From Dactylis glomerata (taxonomy: Eukaryota > Streptophyta > Magnoliopsida > Poales > Poaceae), in the NCBI GenBank assembly GCA_007115705.1, contig QXEO01000464.1, forward strand, positions 9,614,719-9,678,718: a stretch of 64,000 bases of DNA, read 5' to 3'. Of this stretch, positions 35,579 to 48,239 are shown piece by piece. Positions within the stretch are counted from its first letter, which is position 1; every line of letters starts with the position of its first letter. A program made the translations under genes and the position numbers. Under the pieces are notes generated by a model, which made no database searches, was not told the origin of the DNA, and worked only from the letters and a program-made list of their open reading frames with translations.

Positions 35579-37228
35579 TGATGGCTGGCGTGTAGTTGAT
35601 GATGATTATAGCCAGACAGTTGGGAACCCCAAGCGGAAGGTGTGATGAGCACAGCATCAAGTTTTTCCCTCAGTTACAAACTAAGGTTTATCCTTCAAAG
35701 AAGAAAAAGCCAATACGACTGAAGGTGATGCTTGCAAGCTTCGCGACAGCTCCGGACAATTTATAGGGCACCTCGTCCAAGCTTTGCTTTGCGAGCAGCA
35801 ACGTGGAACCTGCACACAACACAACCAAGTACTTTGTTCCCAACTTACGATGAGGTTGTCAATCTCACCGGTTTGCTTGAAACAAAGGGTATGAGCGTAT
35901 CGAGTGGAAAACAGTAGAAGTATGCGAGTAAAGTAAACAGTACGAGTAAAGTAAACAGGTGATAGCAATATGATGGAAATAGGACCGGGGTCCACAGTTC
36001 ACTGGTGGTGTCTCTCCATAAGATAAATAGCACATGCTGGGTAAACAAATTATAGTTGGGCAATTGATAGAATAAAGATAACGTGATATGTCAAGAAGAT
36101 CACTATGCGATTTACTCTGGGCATTACAACAAAATACATAGACCGCCATTCAACTGCATCTATGACTAATAATCCACTCCCGGGGATATCATCCGAACAC
36201 CCCATGAGTATTAAGTTGTGAACAACAGATAATTGCATTAAGCAAAGTGTGTAATGTAAACAAAGCATGTGCCCTCGAGCATATGAATGTTGTTTTCTCC
36301 CTAGTGGCAACAGCACATCTACAACCTTAGAGGTTTCTGTCACTCCCCCAGATTAAATAGAGGCATGAACCCAACTATCGAGCATAAATAACCCTCTTGG
36401 AGTTACTAGCAACTACTCGGCCAAGATAGCTACTAACAACGGAGAGCATGCAAGATCATACACAACATAGAGATAACATAAGACATATTTCAGTATAGCA
36501 ACTCAATCATAACACCAATATTCATCGGATCCCAACAAACCAAACATGTAGAATTACATAACGGTGATCTCAATCATGTAGGGCAGCTCATGAGATCTAA
36601 ACATGAAGCACATGGTGGAGAGGACAACCATCTAGCTACTGCTATGGACCCATAGTCCAAGGTAGACTACTCACTCATCGCTCTGGAGGCAAGCATGGCG
36701 ATGAAGAAGACCTCCGGTGGCGATTCCCCTCTCCCGCAGGGTGCCGAGAAGAGCTTCTAGACCCTCCCGATCTCGGGTCGACGACGGCAGTGGATCGCGA
36801 TGTGTTTCTGGAAAATTGATCAGGTACTTAGGTTTTTCCCGTCGGGGGGTCTTTATAGGCGAAGGGGCATCGTCAGAAGTGGACCGAGGCGGCCTCACAC
36901 ATAGGGGGCGCGGCCAGGGGCTGGGCCGCGCTGCCCTGGTGTGAGGGCCCCTCGTGGCCCCACTCCGTCTCCTCTTTGGTTCTCTGGAAGCTCCGTGAAA
37001 TATCTGGATGACTGGCTTTGGTTTCGTCCAATTCCGAGAATATTTCCTGTGTAACTTTTCTGAAACACAAAAACAGCAGAAAACAGGGAACTGGCACTGT
37101 GGCGACTTGTTAATAGGTTAGTTCCGGAAAATGCATAAAAGTGCCACGAAGTGTAACGAAACATTAGGCAAATGGTGTAAAAACAAGCATGGAGCATCAA
37201 ACATTATGGATACATTGGAGACGTATCA
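35579..37228 (-). repeat. 3' LTR of element C
   Basis: 1650 bp with TG...CA ends; a minus-strand TATA-like block, gcctataaag, is at 36851-36860. It is directly followed by gcatccccaagctt (37229-37242), the complement of the polypurine tract. Confidence 0.92.
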
Positions 37229-40161
37229 GCATCCCCAAGCTTAACTCCTCCTCGTCCTCGAGTAGGTAAGTGATAACAAAAGAAATAATTTTTGAGGTGA
37301 CATGCACCTACATAATCTTGATCATATATGTAAGCATTGTGAGCTGGGATCAAAAGAACTTAAAACATGGGCATGAAAGATATAATCTTGACAATATAAA
37401 CTTAGCAACCATGTTATAAACATGAAAATGAACACAAACAAAAGATCATGAAAATGAAACAATGAAAGTCAAACATGTGTTCAAATCATAAGGAAAAACA
37501 TACAAATGGTTTTCAGCTTGTCCTTCATAGAGAGCAAAACATAAATGCATAGGACACCTTCAAGTTTAAGAGGGCGACTAGATACAAATAATTTAAGAAC
37601 AAGTGAAACCAACAATATGAATCAATCAATGAAAACTTTGGGACAATGCACATTATACTCAGAATGACAACTATGCTCTCTTAATGGTGCATAAAGATAG
37701 AAGGTGGTGACTCAACATAAAAGTAAAAGAAAGGCCCTTCGCGGAGGGAAGCAGTGATTGCAAGTTTTATAACCTTCAAAAAATTATGGTACTTACCGGC
37801 TTTGAGCTCTCATTGCCCCCATCATAAGCATCTTGAATGGTTAAAGTTAATGCGAGAACAATTATGATGCATATGCTTGACAAATCATAAGTTGAAAACC
37901 TCGTGTCCCGTGAATATGAGTACCCAAACCTCATGCTACTTTACTTAGAGTCCCAAGCAAGGCTCTTGTCATTGTAAGTATACACGTATCATCGAGAACC
38001 ACCAACGGGGTACCTCCGTGCCCGACGACATGAAACAAGCCCACATCAAAATGACAGGACAAGCAGACAATGAACACCTCGACATCTCTTTTATTTACCA
38101 TTTGTTTAGCTTTTTATTTTGAGATGTGTCGTCGAATGTCCACTATGGGTATGCTGCAAATTTCCACCATGAATTATGCATGGCTTAGATTGACGGCCCA
38201 GGCGTTTCCCTAACACATATACAGACTCCATGATCCCCGCAAGATTCCCAATTCATTTCACACCGCGGGCATCCATAAACAAAAGATCACGATATCAACT
38301 CAAATAAGAAGTGCAATGTTGAAAGCTTGCCCATGACGGCATGGCTGGGCTAGTCTCCAACTTACAACTTGCAAGCATAACAACTCAACATCAGAGACCA
38401 CAATGTCAAATTTTTAAGAACAAGAAAAAGTAAAGTGTGCCTGCCGGTTCGTGAGAGCTTTACTGACCAATTTTTGCATAACACTGGTAAGAGTTTAATT
38501 TGAAGAGTAAATAAAAGCAAGTCAAATTTACTTGGAATAGCAAATTGCTAGTAGGTATGTATGGTGGACACTTTGGCAAACTTGGTTTTTAGGAGTTGGA
38601 TGCATGAGTAGAGCTCATACTCAGTACAAGGCGAGGGCTAGCAAAAGACTGGGAGCGACCAACTAAGAGAGCAATAACGGCAATAATCATGCAAAGCGAC
38701 AAAGCGACATTAAAAGAAGCATAAGATGGTATAAAAGTCAAAAACTAAATGATCATAGAGGCTATTGGCGACTTTGTAAGAGTCTAACATGTGTGAGCAT
38801 GCGCCAAGTCAACCCAAATAAAACATCAAGGAGAAAACCAAAATAATGCTTCCAAACGATTAAAACAACGCATGATTTTTTCAAAGGCTCATTAAGCAAT
38901 CTCAGTTATTTGAGACAAGTCATGTTACAGAAAAACCACTAAGCATACTATCAAAAAGACATCAAGCACGACATGAAAAAGCCTAAGCCGCAGTCTACAC
39001 AAGCTCCTTCTTGTACCACTTTTTTGCATAAAGCTTTTTCTCTTTTCCAACACCATTTGAACTTTTTTAATCCAACTCTTTTGAGGAAAACCAACATGGT
39101 CCAGAGGCAAAAATACACCTTGATAAATAAATATAAGAAGATCTGAACGCAAATCAAGGCGAAAACAAAAACCAAAAGCAGTAGCAGAAAAAGAAGAACA
39201 CTCGGTTTTTTATAAGAGTGAAAACTAGAGCGTTCTTAGCAAATGAAAAGCAAGGCAACTTCTCCAAAAGAAATTTGTTGGGTCCAACCATTTATTACAG
39301 AAAACAAAACTAAACTAATAATGAAAACTAAAACAACGGACGCTCCAAGACAAACGCATAGTGCATGAAGCAATAAAAATATAGTGTCTTGAAAGGTGAC
39401 CTGATTTTTGCCGATGAAGAAGGGGTGCCTCGGGGGCATCCCCAAGCTTTGACACTTGTACTTCTTGGATATTTCTTGGGGTGATGCATGGGCATCCCCA
39501 AGCTTGAGCTTTTGTCCATTCTTCAACTCATCTCATCATTCTCCAATCCCTACACTTGAAAACTTCCTTCATACAAAACTAAACACAAATCTATTAGCAA
39601 CATTAGTGTAGGCATAACATATAATCAACCCTTTTTTGCTCTAGGTTTAAACCCAAAACCACCACATATAAAGTATATACTACTGTAGCAACTTCCCCAA
39701 AAGTTCCGTGATCAAAAGAACTCAAAAAGAAAGCGATAAAGCGGCAAACACAAATATTGGCAGAAATCTATCAAAACAGAACAGCTGACAAAGGTCAAAG
39801 TTTTAAGGGGTTTTCTGTTGCTCAAATCAAAAAGTGATCAACTAATGAAAGTTTGGATATAACCTGGGGCATATGCACAATAAATCTCAGGTCCAAAAGA
39901 TATACAGAGAATTTTTACGAATTTTTACGGTGCAGCACCGAAAACAGTTTCAGGACAGCAACATCCCCAAATCTTTACCTCACTCAAATTAGAGGCTTCT
40001 CTTGGCACAACAATGAAATAAAAATGATAAGGAGAGGTCATTACAGTAGTAATGACTTCCAAGACTCAAATAAAATAAAAATTACTGAAAATAAAATATT
40101 GGGTTATCTCCCAAGAGTGCTTTTCTTTAACGCCTTTGAGCTAGGCGCAGAAAATTGCGAA
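37229..40161 (-). other. 3' region of element C without recognised gene
   Basis: It is homologous to 19715-22645 of element A throughout. The paired gcatccccaagctt motifs are at 39436-39449 and 39492-39505. A minus-strand ORF at 39236-39526 (96 aa) matches the hydrophobic ORF of element A in its N-terminal half, then diverges. Confidence 0.6.
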
Positions 40162-40581
40162 TCAAGTATTTTTAGAAGAAGCATTAAGATCAACTGCAGA
40201 GGTCTTGTCAATAAGGCATTGTATTTCATCCACATAAGTTTTTGAAGACCCTTTGTGATCACGCTTTGGTTCACTCAAATCACTAAAAAGATTTTTGGGA
40301 CAGATCCAGTCAAAATTATTTTCAAAAGCTTCATACAATCCCAAGAGCTTGCTAGGTATAGGTATTTCGGTTCCTTCATCGTTTGTACTAATAACCTTTA
40401 TAGGTGAACTGAGTTTATTAAAACGCTTAAGAACTTTCCTAACTTCAATAGCAACACCTTTAAATTCTAAGCACAAAGTTTCCAAGATAAAGGCTTTCTT
40501 ATCAGGATCTTCAATTTCATGAAGCTTAAGGAACATGTATTGCAAAAAGGGATTAAGGTTAGCAAACCTAGCTTCTAACAT
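40162..40581 (-). CDS. Small ORF of element C, 139 aa, function unknown
   Basis: The ATG is at 40579-40581 and the stop TGA at 40162-40164. I chose this start because it lies about 180 bp from the LTR edge, where elements A and B start gag; the frame is open for 90 more codons upstream, but that part covers leader, primer-binding site and LTR. The protein is hydrophilic and Lys/Glu-rich. It has a probable helical segment (about residues 10-55) with Lys-Ala-Phe-Ile-Leu-Glu-Thr-Leu near its middle and an Asn-Phe-Asp-Trp-Ile-Cys-Pro-Lys block near residue 95. I see no gag, zinc knuckle, protease or membrane segment and do not recognise a family. Leader and 3' flank align with A and B, so the coding block has been exchanged. 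The frame has no internal stops. Confidence 0.6.
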   Translation of the reverse strand: MLEARFANLNPFLQYMFLKLHEIEDPDKKAFILETLCLEFKGVAIEVRKVLKRFNKLSSPIKVISTNDEGTEIPIPSKLLGLYEAFENNFDWICPKNLFSDLSEPKRDHKGSSKTYVDEIQCLIDKTSAVDLNASSKNT

Positions 40582-40743
40582 GTGAACTAAATGCAAGTAG
40601 ATAAAAGCAGCTATAAAGTAAACTAATTTTTTTGGGTTTTTGATAAATGATGCAAGTAAAAATAAATAAAGTAAAGCAAAACTTAAAACAAAGTAAAGGA
40701 TGTGCGTGTGAAAAACTCCCCTTCCAGAGGTCTTCTTTTTCCT

Positions 40744-40760
40744 CCCCGGAAACGGTGCTA
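40744..40760 (-). promoter_or_regulatory. Primer-binding site of element C, degenerate
   Basis: The sequence ccccggaaacggtgcta has three differences from the tRNA-Asp-type site of A and B. The nine-base spacing to the LTR start at 40770 is kept. Confidence 0.75.
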
Positions 40761-40769
40761 GAAAAGACT

Positions 40770-42420
40770 TGATGGCTGGCGTGTAGTTGATGATGATTAT
40801 AGCCAGGCAGTTGGGCACCCCAAGCGGAAGGTGTGATGAGCACAGCAGCAAGTTTTTCCCTCAGTTAGAAACCAAGGTTTATCGTTCAAAGAAGAAAAAG
40901 CCAATATGACTGAAGGTGATGCTTGCAAGCTTCGCGACAGCTCCGGACAATTTATAGGGCGCCTCGTCCAAGCTTTGCTTTGCGAGCAGCAACGTGGAAC
41001 CTGCACACAACACAACCAAGTACTTTGTTCCCAACTTACGATGAGGTTGTCAATCTCACCGGTTTGCTTGAAACAAAGGGTATGAGCGTATCGAGTGGAA
41101 AACAGTAGAAGTATGCGAGTAAAGTAAACAGTACGAGTAAAGTAAACAGGTGATAGCAATATGATGGAAATAGGACCGGGGTCCACAGTTCACTAGTGGT
41201 GTCTCTCCATAAGATAAATAGCACATGCTGGGTAAACAAATTACAGTTGGGCAATTGATAGAATAAAGATAACGTGATATGTCAAGAAGATCACTATGCG
41301 ATTTACTCTGGGCATTACAACAAAATACATAGACCGCCATCCAACTGCATCTATGACTAATAATCCACTCCCGGGGATATCATCCGAACACCCCATGAGT
41401 ATTAAGTTGCGAACAACAGATAATTGCATTAAGCAAAGTGTGTAATGTAAACAAAGCATATGCCCTCGAGCATATGAATATTGTTTTCTCCCTAGTGGCA
41501 ACAACACATCTACAACCTTAGAGGTTTCTGTCACTCCCCCAGATTAAATAGAGGCATGAACCCAACTATCGAGCATAAATACCCCCTCTTGGAGTTACTA
41601 ACAACTACTCGGCCAAGATAGATACTAACAAGGGAGAGCATGCAAGATCATAAACAACATAGAGATAACATAAGATATATTTCAGTATAGCAACTCAATC
41701 ATAACACCAATATTCATCGGATCCCAACAAACCAAACATGTAGAATTATATAACGGTGATCTCAATCATGTAGGGCAGCTCATGAGATCTAAACATGAAG
41801 CACATGGTGGAGAAGACAACCATCTAGCTACTGCTATGGACCCATAGTCCAAGGTAGACTACTCACTCATCGCTCCGGAGGCAAGCATGGCGATGAAGAA
41901 GACCTCCGGTGGCGATTCCTCTCTCCGGCAGGGTGCCGGGAAGAGCTTCTGGACCCTCCCGATCTCGGGTCGACGAAGGCGGCAGATCGCGATGTGTTTC
42001 TGGAAAATTGATCGGGTACTTAGGTTTTTCCCGTCGAGGGGTCTTTATAGGCGAAGGGGCATCGTCAGAAGTGGACCGAGGCGGCCTCACACATAGGGGG
42101 TGCAGCCAGGGGCTGGGCCACGCCGCCCTGGTGTGAGGGCCCCTCGTGGCCCCACTCTGTCTCCTCTTCGGTTCTCTGGAAGCTCCGTGAAATATCTGGA
42201 CGTCTGGCTTTGGTTTCGTCCAATTCCGAGAATATTTCCTGTGTAACTTTTCTAAAACACAAAAACAACAGAAAATAGGGAACTGGCACTATGGCGACTT
42301 GTTAATAGGTTAGTTCCGGAAAATGCATAAAAGTGCCACGAAGTGTAACGAAACATTAGGCAAATGGTGTAAAAACAAGCATGGAGCATCAAAAATTATG
42401 GATGCGTTGGAGACGTATCA
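40770..42420 (-). repeat. 5' LTR of element C
   Basis: 1651 bp and nearly identical to 35579-37228. A minus-strand TATA-like block is at 42043-42052. It is followed by the second agcat copy and then by element B's LTR. Confidence 0.92.
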
Positions 42421-42425
42421 AGCAT

Positions 42426-43242
42426 AAATACCCCCTCTTGGAGTCACTAGCATCTACTCAGCCAAGATATCTACTAGCAACGAAGAGCATGCAAGATCAT
42501 AAACAACATAGAGATAACATAAAGATAATAATTCAGCACATCAACTTGACATAGTACCAATACTCATCAGATCCCAACAAACACAACATGTAGAATTACA
42601 CAAAGATGATCTTGATCATGATAGGCAGCTCACAAGTTCTAAACATGAAGTACATGGTGGAGGAGACAACCATCTAGCTACTGCTATGGACCCGTAGTCC
42701 AAGGTAGACTACTCACACATCACTCCGGAGGCGACCATGGTGATGAAGAAGGCCTCCGGCAGGGTGCCGGGAAGAGCTTCTGGACCCTCCCGATCTCGCA
42801 TCAACGACGGCAGCGGCTTGCAGTAGGTTTCGTGGAAAATTAATCGGGTCTCTTAGGTTTCCCCGTTGAGGGGAATATATAGGCGGAAGGGCGGCGACAG
42901 GAAGTGGACCAGGGAGGCTCACCCCCTGGTGGCGCGGGCCAGGGCTTGGCCACGCAGCCCTAGCATGTGGCCAGGTCCTGGCCTCCCTCCATCTCTGCTT
43001 TGGACTCCGACTCGTGTTCTGGAAAAATAGGAGGTTCGGCTTTTGTTTCGTCCAATTCCGAGAATATTTCCTGTGTAGCTTTTCTGAAACACAAAAATAG
43101 CAGACTAGCACTGTGGCATCTCGTTAGTAGGTTAGTTCCGGAAAATGCATAAAAATGCCACGAAGTGTAACAAAATACAAAGCAAATGGTGTATAAACAA
43201 GCATGGAGCATCAAAAATTATAGATACGTTTGAGACGTATCA
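42426..43242 (-). repeat. 5' LTR of element B, outer half
   Basis: This continues 35578 after removal of element C and of one agcat copy. It ends gagacgtatca at 43242. Confidence 0.88.
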
Positions 43243-43635
43243 GGCCTCCCGAAGGGCTGTGTAGGTTGGAGACTTCATCATCGCTGCACGCCGTCATGCT
43301 GTGGAGTTTCTGGATTCCATCAACGCCATCAACTTCCACATTCTCAGCTAGATCGGGGATTCCAGAGGTCATCATGATCATCGTACGTGTGCAAGTACGC
43401 GGAGGTGCCGCTCATGTGGCGCTGGAGTCATTGCTCCAAGATCTCCATCGACCTTGACATGGGCTACATCGTCTTCATCGTCAACGCTTATGCAGAAGCG
43501 TAATCCCCGCGTTTGGTCTACAAGGGTATGTCACCGAACTTCTGTTTACCATTGCAGCATTACTAATAGATAGATCCTTGTGCAATTTGGGATTGCTTAG
43601 AAATAAATTTTTGTTATTTGCATCGAACCCCAATA
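43243..43635 (+). repeat. 5' LTR fragment of the second copia element
   Basis: It begins in mid-LTR at ggcctcccgaaggg, matching ggcctcctgaaggg at 49300, and ends aaccccaata where the 3' LTR ends aaccccaaca. The upstream LTR part was displaced by element B and later lost. Confidence 0.85.
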
Positions 43636-43636
43636 G

Positions 43637-43648
43637 TGGTATCAGAGC
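43637..43648 (+). promoter_or_regulatory. Primer-binding site, initiator tRNA-Met
   Basis: A perfect tggtatcagagc lies two bases after the LTR end. Confidence 0.9.
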
Positions 43649-44735
43649 CGGATCTATGTGTAGTGTGCTTGTACGGTTAGAATGCATCGTGATGATGCTG
43701 GCATCGATCGTTTTATTGTTACCCTTTATTTGCAATTATTCATATCCATGGCATTGTTGGATTGCAAGCGGCCTTGCGACCGACCTTATGCTTCAGCAAG
43801 ACTAGTTCCACACTTGACGTACAACTTGTATTGTGCATGTGGCTTAGGCGAGGTGTCAATTTCTACTCTTTAGTGGATATGGGTTTTGCAATGGAGGGCC
43901 CTTAATGGGGATTTAAAGCAACAATATAGCTATCGTTGTTGTGGTTTCATGTTCGTAGGTAAGAAACGGTTCTTGTGCGAAAGCCCTAGAAGCCACGTAA
44001 AACTTGCAAACATAAAGTAGAAGCGTCTAACTTTGTTTTGCAGTGGGGCGTGTGATGTGATATGTCAAACGGTAAGTTGTGTGGTACAGCCGGAGGCTTC
44101 ACGACGATGGCGCCGTGGACTTGGCGCCACACCGGTGGATGGATGGAGATCATGCCGGAGGCTCGATGGAGATCAAGTACGTCGATGAAGAAACCATATC
44201 ATATCACACATTATTTAAATTTGATGTTATTGTGTGATTCTTGTTTGTGCTAGTATTTAGATACACGACGGTAGCATAGAATAAGAAAATCCCTACTCAA
44301 ATACCAATTAGAAATGTGTTGTCCCTTACGTGTGCAATCGCAACAAAGTTCTTAGTTATGAAGCCGGCCATGACGATCGGGGGTAGACATATCGAAGTTC
44401 GCGTAAGGTGTGGGTACAAGCAATATATATGCCACGCAATACACTAAGGCTAAATTTGCGAGCCCTAGTATGTGTAGACATGGCCTCGAAACACGGGAGA
44501 GCGAAAGGTCGAGCATGGGTCGCAAAGTTGTGCGATTGATATAAGTTATGTCTACCTTTGATATTGCATCGCCGGCTATGACGTTCGGGGGCGGTGTAGT
44601 GGAGAAGGACCGTGTAATCACTAGAACAGTTGTAGGTATGTTGTTCTAAGTGGGAGTTCCAGACAATTAAAGTTGTTTAATAAAATGAACTCATATTATG
44701 AACTTTAGTATTTATACCTTTGCAAATTTGTGTAG

Positions 44736-45500
44736 ATGATCACATACATCGTTTTCACGCACTTTTTCAATGGTCAATTGCTTAGTGCCGATGGGTCAAA
44801 TTTCACTAAATGGTACTTGTGCTTGAGAATCTCACTCGAATGTAATGATGTACTTTACACGGTAATTGAGCCATTGGGGTCGCCACCGGGAAAAGATGTG
44901 GACCAGGCAATGGTTGAAGCTTCTTGATAGACGAAACTGTTACACCATGGCCCAGAACGCTATCTTCAGCATGATGGATCCCGAGACGAGGGGTTTCTGG
45001 GAAATCACATATTTGAATGAAATCATTAGTGATCTTTGAACCTAAGATACGCATGTTGAGACATAAACATTTGGATGAGTTTCTCCCATGTAAGATGGAG
45101 GAGCATGAATGTGTGGGATTGCATCTGGTCAGAATGCATTGTATCCATGGGCGTTTGATTGTAGAACTAGAATACGAGATGTCGGACGACTTTGCCAAGA
45201 GTGTGGTACTGCGTTCACTTCCTCCCAGCTATAGCAGTTTTGTCAGGAGATTTGTGAAAAGGAATGAGCCTCTCAACCTTGATCAACTCATGGTCAGAAT
45301 CAAGCTTTATGAGGTCGTGCCTACTCAGGTGGAGATCATCCATCTAACAGGTATATGTGATATACAATGTTATAAATGTTTCATAAACACTTATGCAGTT
45401 TTGAAGTGTTCATGGAGGAGATGGCCATGGCGCCCAGAGGAGGACATGCTTGATGTTTACCGGCGCCGATATACCTCAACATTTATCTTCAAGTTTTAAG
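44736..45500 (+). pseudogene. gag of the second copia element, broken
   Basis: Two open pieces, 44736-44927 and 45017-45499, in different frames give a copia gag of the UBN2 type. The first has the N-terminal Leu-x-x-x-Asn-Phe-x-x-Trp block (Asn-Phe-Thr-Lys-Trp-Tyr-Leu-Cys-Leu). The second has the Leu-Pro-Pro-Ser-Tyr block near 45220 and a short Cys-x-x-x-Cys remnant near 45360-45380. A frame change and a stop lie between them (44925-45016). The gag would form the particle that houses reverse transcription; this copy cannot. Confidence 0.75.
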
Positions 45501-48230
45501 GATTTGAATAAAGTTTTGTAATCGATTTGAGTTAAAGACCTTGTGATTGTCTCAGATTTGTGAGACAAATTTCTTCGTGTGCAATGAACAAGTCCTTCGT
45601 TAGGCGCATTGAATAAAGTATTTTGGATCATAATGATTATGAATAAGTTATTCTTGTTTTATTCTTGTTGGTATAATTGCAAGCATTTATACTAAAATGA
45701 TTTAAAGTCTTTATTATTCATTGTGCGCGCTTAATAATGATTTAAGTTCTTTTATGAAAAATACTTATGTGAATTTCATAGGGATGAGATTTAAATATAT
45801 GTTTTTGAATTGTATCAATTACATTACAATGTTCGAAAAATCGGCCAATGCCCCGATTAATCTCCCGACTAATTGTGAATCATTGGGTGAGCGACAAGAT
45901 TACAACTTATCGGTATGATTTATCGCCTCGGTCGATATACCAATATGATAGCCGATATTTTGAGCAAAATATGTGTCCAAGAGACGATTTTCGGGCCATT
46001 AGTCTTGTACTCCCTCTGTTCACATTTAATTCACGCATTCTCCTGCTGCCCATTTAGTCTAGTGGTGTCGATTAAAACCGAACGGAGGGAGTAGAAGTGT
46101 ACAATAGCTCGAATTTTTTCATTTTTCTTAATTTAAATGCAATGAATCAAGGTAACATTTTTGTCCAATACTGCGGTGTTGTTTTTGCATAGCATATTTT
46201 TGAACTTTGGTGCCAAGATTTATGAAAAAAAACTGGCCAGTATATAGTCGACGATAAATCGATTAATCGGCCGATAAGATATTAATCTCAAATCTTATGC
46301 CGACCGAGAAGTTAAAGATAAATGATTTCTTGAACACTGATTACATATATGTCTCTCGTAATTTCATATCGATGGAATTAAATGTGTTTTGTTAATTGAT
46401 CGATTTCACATACGATCCACACTTCATTTATTGAAATAATCAAAACACTTCGTGCTAAAGTGTAAAACACACAATTGATATTATGCATACATGATATGTA
46501 GTATTTCATAAAATTAAAAGATATCATTATTTCGTGAATTCTTTATTAAAGATTTAGTAATTGTTCAAATTGCTAAATGAATTGAATTATTTGAGTTGTG
46601 CAAATAGTTTAATAGAATAAATAAAGATTTAAACTAAGTCAAAAATTGATTCAATAAAAAATGACCAAGTTTAAAGTTTATGATTTGGAAAAAATTTGAC
46701 GAATGCGTTTGACAAATAGTAATGCTAAAACAATTCAAATTGTTGAAAGTTTATGCATTAAAATCATATTCGATCGGACATTATTTAAGAAAGAAAATAA
46801 TTCATCTATTGTGGCAATAAATTATTATTTAAAATAGCACATTAAAATTAACTCAATTTAAATAAATAGGAAGCCATATAAATAATACTATATGAGTTAT
46901 AGTGTGATTTATGAAAGATTCCAAATTATTCTTGATAATTCGAAATTGAAAGAAATTCTTCGTAGAAAGTCCTTATATGAATATGGACATATCTTCTGAA
47001 AACCAAAATATGCAAAATTTGTGTTTTAAAAGGATGTTGGTGCACTTTAGAGAAAATGTTTTCTCGATAAAAGTGTTAATTGGAAGAAAATAAATGATTA
47101 ATTAGAGTAATTGACTTTATCTTTATAATATCAGAATAGCGCAACGGAATAAGTTCTGAAGCGAAGGTCTATATTAGAAAAGAGAAATTAATGATAGAGA
47201 TCATATAATTAAGTCCTTTATTGAATAGGATTCATGAATTAAAATTGTGTCGGTTCGCAAAGTGTAACTCATGATTTACATATCAAGTTATTGAAACTAG
47301 GCATACCTATGAACTGTGAAAAAAATGGCCGACCTAAATGCGTGAAATAACTTAGAGTTAAAATTTTAGATTCCATTTAAGAGGTAATTGTTACTCGATC
47401 TTATTAAGTAAAATGTATTACTTAATTCTTCAAATAATGCAAGATTATGAAGAAGAGATTAATCTTTAATGAAAGACATAAAAGCTCGATTTGTCATAAA
47501 TAAGTTTGGACAAATTCAATGAGATTACTGCAAAAGTGGTGCTTAAAGTCTTTAGGAATTCGACAAATTGTCAAATTTGCAAGTTCTTGAATTGGTTTAA
47601 GATAAGGCAATGTTTTGACGAATCTCTTGAAATTAATTAAACTTGCATTTAAGGTATCTTGATTTGATTTATAATAAAAGAATTTTTGGAAAGGTCCAAA
47701 ACTATCAGGAAAACCCTACATTAAACTAAGTGGGAGCAATGAAAATAGTTTCTTCTCACTTTATATGTAAGAGTACATATTCTAAAAGGGAGCTATGAGA
47801 AATTCATTTATGTAAATGACATATTGTGAATAAACGCGTTCGGTATTATAATTATTAATTAGAATTAATAAGTGCAGAAATTGACATGCATTAAGGCATT
47901 TTAAAAGCATTAAAGTCAAAATGTATGTTGGTCACAATTCTCAATGTGCAGAATGTTTTGAGTCAAAGGGTTTTGACTGAATGACTAAGGAAATATTGAG
48001 TCTAGACTCAATAATGGTTAACAGATGCGTCTCATTCTTTGCGTTATTCAAAACCATGTTTTACATAAAGACAAATAGTGCATCCCAAGTTTAAATGTTG
48101 AAAGGCTAGGTAAGAAATGATTAGAGAATCATTAAACCAAGAAAAGCCTATCCCATAGTCTCTTTGGAAAGGACTAATGGAAATTTTCTGAAAGAAACTG
48201 AATGTTCACTGTGTTCATATTTCAACGTGA
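45501..48230 (+). other. AT-rich, decayed pol region of the second copia element
   Basis: No domain survives clearly; tatgtaaatgacatattg at 47809-47826 is probably a ruined RT active-site block. Around 45838-45960 and 46245-46315 the sequence has repeated atcggccaat, gattaatc and cgataa words on both sides of the Stowaway element. This suggests a further small insertion whose ends I could not define. Confidence 0.5.
46008..46093. mobile_element. Stowaway MITE, 82 bp
   Basis: The element is 46010-46091, with terminal inverted repeats ctccctctgttc and gaacggagggag and a TA on each side (46008-46009, 46092-46093). It sits inside the decayed copia pol. Confidence 0.85.
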
Positions 48231-48239
48231 GGTTATACT

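Larger units (their letters stand above)
35574..42425 (-). mobile_element. Element C: complete Athila-type non-autonomous retroelement with target duplication agcat
   Basis: The element proper is 35579-42420 (6842 bp). The LTRs are 35579-37228 (1650 bp) and 40770-42420 (1651 bp), both from tgatggctgg to gagacgtatca on the plus strand, and differ by only scattered substitutions. The duplication agcat is at 35574-35578 and 42421-42425. The internal region 37229-40769 (3541 bp) has a primer-binding site, one small ORF and the long 3' region, with no gag, protease or polymerase. It is the youngest-looking member of the nest, because both LTRs are complete and very alike. Confidence 0.92.
30493..43242 (-). 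mobile_element. Element B: Athila-type gag-protease retroelement, minus strand, 3' end lost, host of element C
   Basis: The internal region 30493-34770 is homologous to element A and starts abruptly at the point matching about 38124 in element C, because A inserted there and the far side was later deleted. The primer-binding site is at 34745-34761. The 5' LTR is 34771-35578 plus 42426-43242 (about 1.63 kb), split by element C. The right end gagacgtatca at 43242 abuts a copia LTR, so B probably inserted into that LTR. Confidence 0.85.
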
